This document shows, one piece after another, positions 1 to 10,979 of a stretch of 64,000 nt of DNA. The notes beneath the pieces were generated by a model that worked only from the letters and a program-made list of their open reading frames with translations, did no database searches and was not told where the DNA came from. Source of the stretch: Echria macrotheca (lineage: Eukaryota > Ascomycota > Sordariomycetes > Sordariales > Schizotheciaceae); contig MU839837.1 in assembly GCA_030411725.1 (NCBI GenBank), positions 558,001 to 622,000 on the forward strand. The letters are read 5' to 3'. Numbering within the stretch: position 1 is the stretch's first letter; each line of letters starts with the position of its first letter. A program made the translations under genes and the position numbers.

Positions 1-82
1 CAAACAGCGCCAGATACCACACCCATTCCCCCCAAGAGAAACCAAATACCACACCACCAACGACACCAACCCAACCGCCAAA

Positions 83-960
83 ATGGCAGAACGCCAACTA
101 ACCCAAATCCTAACCCAACTCAAATCCGCGCCCTCCTACGAAACCGCCCTCCCCCTCCTCTCCAAAGCCAAGCTCCTCCTAGCCCAGCTAAACGCGCTCA
201 CCCCATCCCCCTCGGTCCCGCCGCAAATCCAATCCCTAGCCCTGCAGACGTACGAACAAGGCGCGCTCGCCTCAATCCGCGCAAGCAACCCGCAGGCCTT
301 CACGCGCTACGTCGACCAGCTCGCTCCCTTTTATGAACAACACCCGTCTGACGAAAAAAACAAGATAACCGGCCTCTACCTCCTCCTGCTCATCACGCAG
401 GGCGGCTACGACGAGTTCCACAGCGAGCTCGAGCGGCTGACGGCCGTGTCGGCCTCGGCCTTCGACGCCGTCGAGAGCGATCGCTACCTCGGCTACCCGA
501 TCCGCATCGAGCGCTGGCTCATGGAGGGCAGCTACGACCGCGTGTGGAAGGCCATGAAGCAGGGCGAGGTGCCGTGTGAGGAGTTTAGTGTCTTTTCCGA
601 GGTATGTCTCTCCCCTCCCTCTCCCCTCACCGGTTTCTTATTTATTCGTGGAGGAAGCTGACACGCAACCAAAAAAAGATCCTGACGGTCCAGATCCGCA
701 ACGAAATCGCTAGGAGTAGCGAGCGCGCCTACCCCTCCCTGCCCATCTCGTCCACCAAGGCCCTGCTCTTCCTCCCCTCCGAGGGCGAGGTCATGGAGTA
801 CGCCAAGAGCCGCGGCTGGATTCTGCGCGATGGCCACATCTACTTCCCTCCGGCCGTTGCCGCTCAGGAGACCGGCGAAGACGGAGAGAAAAAGGAGATG
901 AGCCAGGTGGTTATCGAGAATGCGCTGGAATACGCTCGGCAGCTTGAGACGATTGTATGA
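83..960 (+). CDS. rpn12: 26S proteasome regulatory subunit Rpn12 (PSMD8-like)
   Basis: Two exons, 83-601 and 679-960, with a phase-0 intron of 77 bp (GTATGT...AAAAAAAG), give 266 residues, the usual size for Rpn12. The protein is a lid subunit of the 19S regulatory particle, needed for the final steps of lid and proteasome assembly. The N-terminal helical repeat region (residues about 1-150, starting MAERQLTQILTQLKS) is followed by a CSN8/PSMD8/eIF3K-type PCI region; SSTKALLFLP and GWILRDGHIYFPP are family-like segments. The start is the first in-frame ATG, in a CCAAA-ATGG context. The gene converges on the alpha-COP gene, with 264 bp between the stop codons. Family assignment is from recognition of the sequence; confidence is high. 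Confidence 0.9.
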
Positions 961-1224
961 GAGGGACGCAAATGGACAGCGAAAACAGCGTCAACGAGGA
1001 CCGGTTACCGGATACTTGGGCTGATACACTTAGACAGAGGGACGCAAACAAGCGGAGAACGTCACGACTAGTGTTGGGATTCCATATGCAAAGCATTTGA
1101 CTCGTTTGCAACTCATTCGTGCTACTTGACCTCATAACCACCTCTAACCGCTTGAATTTTCCCACCCCAGGCATGACGGAATTGTGCCTTATTGGCCACC
1201 AGCCAAGTTGTCATTCATTATCCT

Positions 1225-4200
1225 CTACGCAAACAGCTTCAGCCCGCTCCCGTGCTTCCCAACCTCGCACACCTCGCAGACCACACAAACGGTGCCCTTG
1301 TACTTGGTGTGGTACTTGGACCCGTCAAACGCACACTCCTCGTAGCTTGTCCCACTGTAAATCGGCGTGTGGCTCGCCGCGCACACCTCAAACTCGGCAA
1401 ACTGGTCAAACTCGATCTCGACCGCGTCATGGGGATTTCGCTCGCACTGAGCCTTGGTCTTCTTGGCCTGTCGCTTTGTTAGCAATTATCCTAGACATAG
1501 CTCCAACAACTTACGCTCTCGAGGATCTTGCTAGCTCCTCCGTTGGCCAATATCCTGTTCGCAAAGCTGAGGGCCGAGTTGTAGTTCTTGCTCCGCATCG
1601 CCAGGTTCATGGCGTTCAGCAACGCCAGTTGGCGATGTGGAACTTCAATCTTGGGAATAGTGAAGTATGCTGACAACTCCAAACTCCGCTTGATAAGCTG
1701 CGGGTTCTTGTTGACGACGTCCGGTGACCCGAGGGCTCTCCTCTGAAGTTCGATCGCCATCGCCACCGTGTACTCACTCGCGGACGTGATCAGCTTCTTA
1801 GCCTCCGCGACCTCGCTCTCGCTGCCAACAGCGTTGATCAGCACCGAGTGCAGGATGCCCTTGAAAATCTTCAGCCCATCCTCCAGCTTATTCGCCTTCA
1901 TCGAGTCGTAGCCGCGCTGGAGGTCGTTCGCAGCGAGGTACTCCAGATCCCTGGGAATGATTGGGAGGACCTTTCTAGGATCCGACTCCTCGACCGTACG
2001 GCGCACATAGTTGACCAACGGCGGGAGGCCGGCCGATGCGGGCAGGTAAGTTTTGGATGCCTGATAGACCTCGAGGAACCTGGGCTTGAGGGGACCAAAG
2101 TTGACCGCGCCAACTTGGCGATTCAGGAGCTGCATGGCCGTCTCGAAAGAGCCGCCGGCAACATGATCGACAGCGAGAGGCGAGTTGCGAGCCCACAACT
2201 CAGCCTCGCTACTCCCAGCGCCGCCCGCCTCAGCGCTCTCGACATTGACAAAGCCCTCCTCAACTTCAGGGACGATATCCTCGCCCAGGTCCCAGCCGGC
2301 AGCATCCTCATCCTCGTCAGCATCGCCGAGGGCACCGTTGCGTTTGGTCGCATCCTCCTCATCGGCTTCCTCACCAAACCCATTAGCAGCAGCTGCAGGC
2401 TCGTCCTCCAGCGACAAGCCCTCAACCTGCCCAAGGAGTGCCTTTTCGAAGAACGAGACCGAAGTCGCCTTGGTGGGCCAGTTGGCCTTGTGTGTTGGCA
2501 CAATCGGCTTAGCTGGTGTCAGAGGTTCACCAAGTTCTGGAAGGGTAAGCTGCTCTTCCGTCAGACCAGTGGCTTCGAGAATGGATTGACATTCTTCTTC
2601 GAGGCCGTGTGATTTTGCTGTGAGGTATGCGAGTGGATCTTTGAAAGTTAGTGTTGGTCGCCAAAACAGGGGCCAAAGACTTACAAAGATCAATCTCCTT
2701 GAACATCTGGATCCTGTCCTCAACCTCGCCCAGGAACAGAGCATTTTGGAACCGTGAAGTGAAGTCTCCTCGGTGCTCGGCGATCTTGGCCATCCTAGAC
2801 AGCTTGGTGTTATCGCCGGTAGCAAGGTACAAGAATGAAAGCTTATCAAATTGCTTAAGCTTTTGATAGCACATCTCCACGATGCCGTGATTGCCATGGG
2901 CCAAAGCCTCGGTGCTTAGCCTTGACCACAGCTTGGGGCGGTCGAGCTGCTTCGCCATCTCGACGGCGACTTCAAGATTGCCACACTCAATGGCAAGCTC
3001 GAACCGGGTAGTGGGATCTTGGACAAACTGAAGGGCAATCTCGGGATAGCCCTTCTTCTGCAGATACGAGATGATTGACTGTCCGACAAGGCTTGAATTC
3101 TGAATGATGTGAAGCATCTCCTCGTAATTCCGCTTGACAAGCGCAAGCTTGAAGCGGTATTCCGTGGGATCAATGACCAGAACCTTGGGCTTCGCCGCTC
3201 GATCAAGGCAGTACACGCTCCGGCCCTTGACACGAACGAGATAGACAGTCTGGTCCAGGGTGCGAACGATGCCATTGTCGCCATTCAAGAGCGTGTACTT
3301 GACGTGGTTGAGAGTTGAATAGAGCAGAACACCGGCATCATCCCAAGCGGCGCTCTTGATTCGGATTGTCTCGTGGAGCGTGCTTACTTGCTCCAGAGTC
3401 TTTGTCACAATTGTCACATTGTGCTTGCTGAGCAGGGCGGCATAGAGGTTATCGTTGGACCAGACCACATACTTGACTCCATTCACTGCCAACTCCGCCG
3501 TCGTCTTCTTTTGCTGGATGTCATAGAGGTGGACAGCAGTCGGCGTGATGATTAGGAGGTTACCGGTGCCACCAAAGTAGATGTCGGTTGTTCCGACTGG
3601 CGGCTTGAACGACCGGGTTGTATTATTCGTCAGATCCTTGATATCGACCGTCTGCGACGCGGTGTTGAGAACGGCAAATCGGTTTCGTGCAACGAAAATG
3701 GCAGAGTTGCCCTGGCCACGCTTCGATTCGGTGGGCTCAATCGCTCCGGAGCCGTCACGGGGGAGATTGATAAGTTCGTAAGACCCGCCGTCGGCGGGCG
3801 AAGTGACAAGAACCGATCGTTCAGCGGGGTTGTAAGAGAGTGTTCTCGGCGGAATCCAGGGGCTACCGAGTTTCTTCAACGAGAGCAGAGTCGGCGATTC
3901 AACATTCTTCTGGAAATCATACGACTTGACATGCTTCTCCTTCGTGATGTAGAAAAGCGTGTTTTGGTGTACCGCAGACGCCGGTCTCTCGCGCTCCAGT
4001 TTGAATACCATGACACCACTGGTAACCGTTAGCTAACTGATGGTGGGGCGGAAGCCACGTTACATACTTATCGTGGCCGGCGGCAAATAGGTTGATCTCG
4101 GGATGCGCTGCAATGACCCAGAACCTGTCGTTCTCTCTCTTAAAACTGTTGACCGCCGTGCGCTTGTTCAAGTCCCAGACACGGATGGTCTTATCCTCAC

Positions 4201-5316
4201 CGGCAGACAGGATGAGATCCTGGTGGGGGTGGAAAAGACAGCCACTCGCGTTCTGGAAGTGACCTCGGCAGGTATCGACCTCCCACTTCGACCGTGTTAG
4301 CAGGAACCCACACAGCACAGCCCATCCGGATACCTACAGCCTTGGTCTCACTCATACGCCACAGTTTGATGAGGCGGTCGTCGCCAGCTGACACAATCAA
4401 GGGCATTGTTGGATGGAAAGCGACCCAGTTCACACCCCTGTCGTGACCCTCGAGGACAAATTTGACCACCGCATCCGTATTCCCAAACATGTCGGTCTGA
4501 TTGGCGTTCGCGCGGGCAACCTGATCCTCAAAACTCATCGAGGTCGGCGCGGAATGCTTCTTTCGTAGGCCGGAGACTGTTGAAACCACCGTTAGCAGCT
4601 CATTCTAAAGTTAGAGCTCCGGATGCGCCGATGAAGAAACGTACTGTCCCAGACACGAACAGACTGATCGAGAGAAGCCGAAACGACGAGATCCTCCTTC
4701 GGGTGGAACTGCGCGCACATGGCATAGTGGTTGTGGCCCGTCATGGTGCAGAGAAGAGATCGGTTCTGCCAGTTCCATATCCGAATAGTCTGGTCGTCAG
4801 AGGCCGAAACAATCCAGGGGAGCTCGTGGTGGAAGAAGACGGTTCGAATATAGTCCAAGTGGCCGTTCAGGGTGAAGAGACACCTCCGGGTCTGGTATGA
4901 CCAGACTTTGATCTTGTAGTCATCGCCTCCCGACACGAATAGGGGCTACCAAACGTTAACAGCCCGCCCGAGCCCAATCCTAAACTATCTCACCTGCGTC
5001 TTGTGGAAGTCAACGCCGCGGACGGGGCCATCGTGCTCTTCGAATCGATCAATCAGGGTGCCCATGCGGTAATCCCATAATTGGATGGTCGAGGAGTGGA
5101 GGGACACGAGGATCCATGGTCTAGGGAGGTACCGTTAGATCGGGCGACCAAATGGCGGGGAAGTTCACGACTGACCGTTTAGGGTGGAATGCGATACCCT
5201 TTGCGCGCGACGACTTGGACTCGAACTGGACAGCAAGATCGGTCAGAAGAGTTATAAATCGGCACCAAGGTCGAGCGACAACCAACCTTTGTGAGCATTC
5301 CTGAAGAGGCCTGCAT
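1225..5316 (-). CDS. Coatomer alpha subunit (alpha-COP)
   Basis: Nine exons (5287-5316, 5176-5225, 4994-5120, 4645-4945, 4338-4576, 4068-4285, 2685-4018, 1515-2638, 1225-1473) join in frame to 1223 residues, matching the family size. Alpha-COP is the large scaffold subunit of the COPI coat and recognises dilysine cargo for Golgi-to-ER retrieval. The N-terminal WD40 propeller shows the conserved start MLTKFESKSSRAKGIAFHP, SGGDDYKIKVWSYQTRRC and SASDDQTIRIWNWQ. A second propeller/solenoid follows (GVMVFKLERERPA), and the C-terminal domain binding epsilon-COP ends with NPHDAVEIEFDQFAEFEVC and CAASHTPIYSG. Two in-frame ATGs exist; the first adds MQASSG before the widely conserved MLTKFE. The gene is divergent from the UGGT gene, so two early secretory pathway genes share one promoter region. 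Yeast counterpart: RET1/COP1. Confidence 0.95.
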
Positions 5317-6101
5317 TTTGGCGGAGGGAGGGGACGCCTAAGCTCCCGGCATCAACGATAAATTGACAGCTCTCGAGAGAATTGATGCTGAGAACAAGCA
5401 CGTCGCAGTGTCGCAGGCGAGGCCCAGCAAGGAACAGCTGGGAATGAAGTGGCGGTTTTGTGGTGGGAGCTAGGCCAGCGTGCTGGACAGGTGGTCGTTG
5501 GCGGTCTCATCAGCCATCCATCAAATGGCAGGGAAGGAACCGTGGCATCTCGAAGTGTGGGTTCGCAGCCACCACGGCGAAGCCTCAGGCCAAAACGCAC
5601 ATTCAATTTTCCGGGTCCACCGATCCCCCCCACCAAACCCCACCATAAAGGGGCGCACACCAGCCACAGGTCCCCAGGTCTTGGCTTCAAGAGCTTCGGT
5701 ACGTACCGACCCCTTGAAGCTTTTCCCCAGACGCTAGACCCAATCAGCGCAGCTCCTCGAGCTTAGCTGCGATGTGTTCACAACGACATCGAAGCAGGAC
5801 CCCACCAAGAGACGACGACGAGAGTGGCCTGTATGACTGTGAATTAGGCTACCGGTGTGAATCGGCAGATCCCGCCGCCGATTCTTATTTTTTGCATCAT
5901 CGCGCACTCTTTGTTCTTGAAATTCCGGCTGCAAGGTAGTCCGCAGTCGCGGGTGCCACCGTGGCATTTACACTGGACGACAGCTGTCTTCTGTACTTCA
6001 CTCGCTGAGCGACGACCACTGTTTTTTCCCTGGCGGACAACCTCAGGCTTCACGCTGTGAGACCATAGGTCTGAATAGGCCAGTTCTCGACAGGCGCTGC
6101 A
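5317..6101. other. Divergent promoter region, alpha-COP / UGGT
   Basis: This 785-bp spacer lies between the start codons of two divergently transcribed secretory-pathway genes, so it should hold both promoters and 5' UTRs. Several short open frames exist on both strands, but none resembles a protein family. The one motif worth noting is CAGCGTG at 5476-5482, listed separately. Confidence 0.7.
5476..5482 (+). promoter_or_regulatory. Candidate unfolded-protein-response element (CAGCGTG)
   Basis: CAGCGTG equals the core of the yeast UPRE bound by Hac1; the filamentous-fungal HacA site has a related CANNNTG form. It lies between alpha-COP and UGGT, both plausible UPR targets. A 7-mer arises by chance often enough that this is only a candidate. 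Confidence 0.3.
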
Positions 6102-9100
6102 ATGATTCGACTTGCTCATCTTCCCTGGGGCCTGGCGGCCACCATCCTTGCCGCGGCGTGGCTACCCCTCCAAGCCGGAGCGACGCCGTCAGTCAACGTT
6201 GCTCTCAAGGCCGCATTCCCATCGCCCCCTTATCTGGTTGAGTTGCTGTAAGTCGAGGCGCTCCAGAGTGACCAATTGGCCCTAGACTCACGGGTTCGTA
6301 GGGAAACAGCTGCCTCTGACAATGTGACGACCTACTTCTCCCTCCTGGACCGTGTTGCGAACGGCGACCTTGCCGATGCCAAAACCGATGAGGCTCTTTA
6401 CCGAAAATTCCTCGATATTCTTCACCAAGATGGTCATATGACCGCCGAGGAGCTCTCCATCTTCAAGCTATCGTTGTCGCTTCGATCTGCCGCCCCGCGC
6501 ATCGAGGCGCACTACCAATTCTATACCACGGGCGTCGAGCCATCGCTGTCGGAGAATCAGGAAGGCTGCGATCAGTGGTTTCTGCTAGATGGGAAACAGT
6601 ACTGCACTCCCTCGCTGGACAATTCCCATGCGAGTGTAAAGAACAACTCGCAAGAGCGACCCCTGCCCTTCGATCGCAAGTTGGGAAGCGGACCCAAAGA
6701 TGTGGTGCTGTACGCCGACATCACCTCACCGAGCTTTGCCAAGTTCCATAAAACCGCCTCACAAATCGCGCAAAAGGGAGAGGGAACGTACCGTTTGAGA
6801 TATCGGAGGACGCCGGGCCAGTCCGATGAGGCTCTCTCGGTGAACGGCTACGGCGTGGAGCTCTCGCTCAAGCGAACTGATTATATCGTTATCGACGACA
6901 GAGACACCGAGGCAGGAAAGGCCTCGTCCGGCGATGCGCAGAAGGTCATCAGCTCCGAGGTTGTCCTTGACGAGGAAGAGGAGGTCAAGGATATCAAGCC
7001 GCTGGAGAAGTCGGAGTTGTCGGCTATTGGCATGAAGGCTGGATCCTACATCATGCAAAGTGACTCTCCGTTCGAGACGCTGCTCAAACTTACGCAAGAC
7101 TTTCCCAAATACTCTACCTCGATTGCCGCGCACAACGTCTCCAGCCAGTTCGAGACGGAGTACCAGGAGAACCGCCGCAAGCTCGTCCCGGGCGGCATGA
7201 ACGTTCTCTGGATGAACGGTGTCCAGCTGATCGATAGACAGATCCAACCCTTCGGGCTGGTTGACCTGCTGAAACGCGAACGGAAGCTCATCAACGGCGT
7301 CCTTGATCTCGGCCTTAGCGGCGAGCAAGCCATTTCCCTGCTTGGCCACAACGCGGTCGCCCAAGCCAAGTCAAACGAGGAGGAGCCGTTACGGTTCGAC
7401 TGGCGCGACGACATTGAGGACGGCGAGGTAATCGTCTGGCTAAACAATATCGTCAAGGACAAGCGATACCAAGGCTGGTCGCCGTCCATCTGGACCTTGC
7501 TTCAGCACTTCGGTGGTGGTTTGCCCCAAGTGCGCAAGGACATCTTCAACCTTATTGTGCCGCTGGACCTCAGCAGCCCCGAAGATGTCAAAGTTGCCGT
7601 GGACCAGCTGCTGAGCTTCATCAAGAGGCTGGTCCCTATCCGCTTTGGCCTCGTTCCCCTTACTTCCTCAGGCGAAGCGATTGATCAAGCCAAGGTCGTT
7701 TATCACTTGCTTGACAATTACGGACTTGCCGCTGTTGTGACATACCTCGAGAAATCGCTCGAAGCTCAAAAGACAGCCAAGCCAGACGAAGGAATCTTCA
7801 ATGAAGCGATCAAAGACCGGAAACCCAAGCCTGAAGCGGATCCCCTGCCATTCCAGGATATTTTTACTTCGGAGGAACATGAGCAGCAGATTCACCATGC
7901 GAAGCATTGGGCCGAGCGTCTAAAAGTCAAGGCAGAGACGCCTACCATTTTCTTCAATGGTTTCGCCATTCCTAGGGACGAGCTTTGGCTTAGGGCCATG
8001 CAACAAAGATTGGGCCAAGACATGCAACTAATTCAACAAGCTGCTTATTTCGGACAGATTGACGACACCACCTGGATTGCTGGTCACCTTCTCGAGAACG
8101 CGGTGGCACGACGCAACACATTCATCTATCCAGAGGATCCTCAGCAGCTGAATTTCATCAACGTCAACAAGATCTACGCGGAAAACCCGGAGGTTCTGGG
8201 CAAGGCGGCAGTCATCGAGGCTGATGATGGATCAACCAAGGAAGACTGGGCCGCCCTTACCGTGATTGCGGATCTTGACAACGTTGAAGGCCAAAAACTG
8301 CTTTACTATGCTATCCAGTTCCGCCGCGAGCAGCAAGGCGTTCGTGTTGACGTTGTCCATAACCCAGCCGACTTGTCCCGATCGCCCAGTGCTTTGGCCC
8401 AGCGAATCAAGGCCCAAGAAAAGACTCTTGTCAACATTGATCAACTACGAGACCTGGAGGTTATCCTTGAGGGAGGTGCCGCCGAATCGGACGCTTCTTA
8501 TGACGCCTCACTAGGAAGCTTCTTGGATAGCCTGAACCTAAAGGCTGGCGGTAATTACCTTATCCTCAACGGAAGACTTGTCGGTCCCATCGAATCCGCC
8601 GAGGACTTCAAAAAGGATGACTTCTCCCAGTTCCTTGCGACAGAGCGGGAAAACAGGATCATTCCGGTCTACAAAGCTGTCGAGGACCTTGGGCTTGATG
8701 ACAAGCTTTCTGGGCCCCTTGATGCCGCCAAGTTAACGTCTGCCACCACGCTGTCGGGCATTTCGGATTTGCCCCAAGGCATTTTCGACTCGGCTAGTCC
8801 CATCCGAACCACGGCGTACCAAGAGTTCAATACAACTCACACGTCGTTTGAAGTTGGCGACCGTTCCAAGGCTACAGTTTTCTTCGCGGCCGTGATAAAC
8901 CCGGCAAGCGAAACTGGCCAGAAGTGGTCTGCTGTTCTCAAGGTGTTGTCGGAGCTTGAAGGAGTGCATCTTCAGGTATTTCTGAATCCCCAAGAAGCGA
9001 TTTCGGAACTTCCTGTCAAGAGATTTTACCGCTACGTTTTCGACTCGGCCCCGAAGTTTGATGACAAGGGAAGCGTCCAAGACATCTCTGCCAAGTTTTC

Positions 9101-10643
9101 GGGTGTTCCGTCCGAGACGCTCCTTATCGCCGGGATGGATGTGCCACCTGCCTGGCTCGTCACTTCGAAAGTCTCGGTTGACGACCTGGATAATCTCAGG
9201 ATCAAGGACATCAAGGCCAGGAGGAACACCGAACACATCGAAGCCATCTACGAGCTCGAGAACATTCTCATCGAAGGCCATTCGCGAGAGCTTCCAGGTG
9301 GCAACCCACCCAGGGGCGTCCAGCTCGTGCTTGCCACGGAAAAGGATTCGCACTTTTCCGACACCATCATTATGGCGAACCTTGGCTTCTTCCAGTTCAA
9401 GGCAAATCCCGGTGTTTATAGTCTCCGGCTCAAGGAGGGCCGCAGCTCGGATATTTTTGAAATGGAGAGCGTCGGCGCCAAGGGATGGAGCAAGGTTCCC
9501 GGGGATGAGACAACGGAAGTTGTCCTGATGGATTTCCAGGGTACAACTCTGTATCCCCGGCTCGTCCGCAAACCCGGCAAGGAGGAAGACGATGTTCTTG
9601 AGGAGACCAAAGAAGAGTCGGGCAGCATTGTTTCCAAGGGCCTCAAGTTTGCTGAGGGCATTCTCGGGAAGGCCACAGGAGCAAAGACCAAGTCAGTGTC
9701 CGATACCGAGCATGCCGAGATCAACATCTTCTCGGTTGCGAGCGGACATCTGTACGAGCGCATGCTCAACATCATGATGGTGAGCGTGATGCGGCACACC
9801 AAGCACACAGTCAAGTTCTGGTTCATCGAGCAATTCTTGTCCCCTTCTTTCAAGGATTTCATCCCGACCATGGCAGAGCAGTACGGGTTCAAGTACGAGA
9901 TGGTCACATACAAGTGGCCTCACTGGCTGCGTCAGCAGAAGGAGAAGCAGCGCGAGATCTGGGGCTACAAGATTCTTTTCCTGGATGTGCTCTTCCCCCT
10001 GTCGCTCGACAAGGTCATTTTTGTTGATGCCGACCAGATCGTGCGTACTGATCTCTACGACCTTGTCAAGCTCGACCTCGACGGCGCGCCATACGGCTTC
10101 ACGCCCATGTGCGACTCTCGCACCGAGATGGAGGGCTTCCGCTTCTGGAAGACGGGCTACTGGAAAGACTACCTGAAAGGCCTGCCGTACCACATCAGCG
10201 CGCTGTATGTCGTTGACCTGCGCCGCTTCCGCGAGCTCGCCGCCGGCGACCGGCTGCGCCAGCAGTACCACACGCTCAGCGCGGACCCGCAGTCGCTCGC
10301 CAACCTCGACCAGGACCTGCCGAACCACATGCAGTTCCAGATCCCGATCCACAGCCTGCCGCAGGAGTGGCTGTGGTGCGAGACGTGGTGCAGCGACGAG
10401 ACGCTCAAGACGGCGCGCACCATTGACCTGTGCAATAACCCGCAGACCAAGGAGCCCAAGCTCGACCGGGCGAGGAGGCAGGTGCCCGAGTGGACCGAAT
10501 ACGACGAAGAGATTGCCGCGCTGGCGAAGAGGAAGCGCGAGGCCAAGAGTGGTGGTTCTAGCACGATCGTCGAGCCGAACACGAAGAGCAGGAGGCTGGA
10601 TGATGACGGGACGAGGACGGCATCCGTCAAGGATGAATTGTAA
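6102..10643 (+). CDS. UDP-glucose:glycoprotein glucosyltransferase (UGGT), ER folding sensor
   Basis: Exons 6102-6247 and 6302-10643 give 1495 residues. The first exon begins MIRLAHLPWGLAATILAAAW, a clear signal peptide; the 54-bp intron rejoins the frame at VELLETAASDN, the conserved start of mature UGGT. The enzyme re-glucosylates misfolded Man9/8GlcNAc2 glycoproteins in the ER lumen so that they rebind calnexin. The long N-terminal part carries the thioredoxin-like and beta-sandwich domains. The C-terminal GT24 domain (about residue 1185 onwards) holds the DxD metal/UDP-Glc site DADQIVRTD near 1291, plus GYKILFLDVLFP, PYHISALYVVDL and LDQDLPNHMQ. The protein ends in KDEL, an ER retrieval signal. 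Length, domains and both sorting signals agree, so I regard it as intact. Confidence 0.96.
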
Positions 10644-10979
10644 CGAAGTCTGCGGATGGGATTGTATGATGATGCGCATTTTAGATGATACATAGGAACG
10701 GTGGCCAGAGTAGATACCGATTTGCACAATACATTGTATGTTTTGCAAGTCTTTTTTTCCGTCTCGGTGAAATGAAATCTCATCTAATTATGATTCGTCA
10801 TCACGTCAACATGCTCCCAACCCTCGCCGTCCCCAGTTGATGCTTGATCCTCCCATCCAACCAATAAACCCCGCTTCAATCTACCACTAAACTCCAACAC
10901 ACCATGATATAACAATGCCATGAGAAGCACACCGAGAACGGAGACAGAGAGAGAGAGAACAAAAAAGAGAAAGAAAAAA
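10644..10979. other. Intergenic, converging 3' ends (UGGT and RAD54)
   Basis: This 336-bp spacer lies between two stop codons that face each other. It is expected to hold both 3' UTRs and poly(A) signals. A GAGAGAGAG purine run lies near 10945-10955. No gene is seen. Confidence 0.6.

Noticed and set aside
1119..2612. Long plus-strand frames opposite the alpha-COP gene.
   Set aside because: They are antisense shadows of a well-supported gene.
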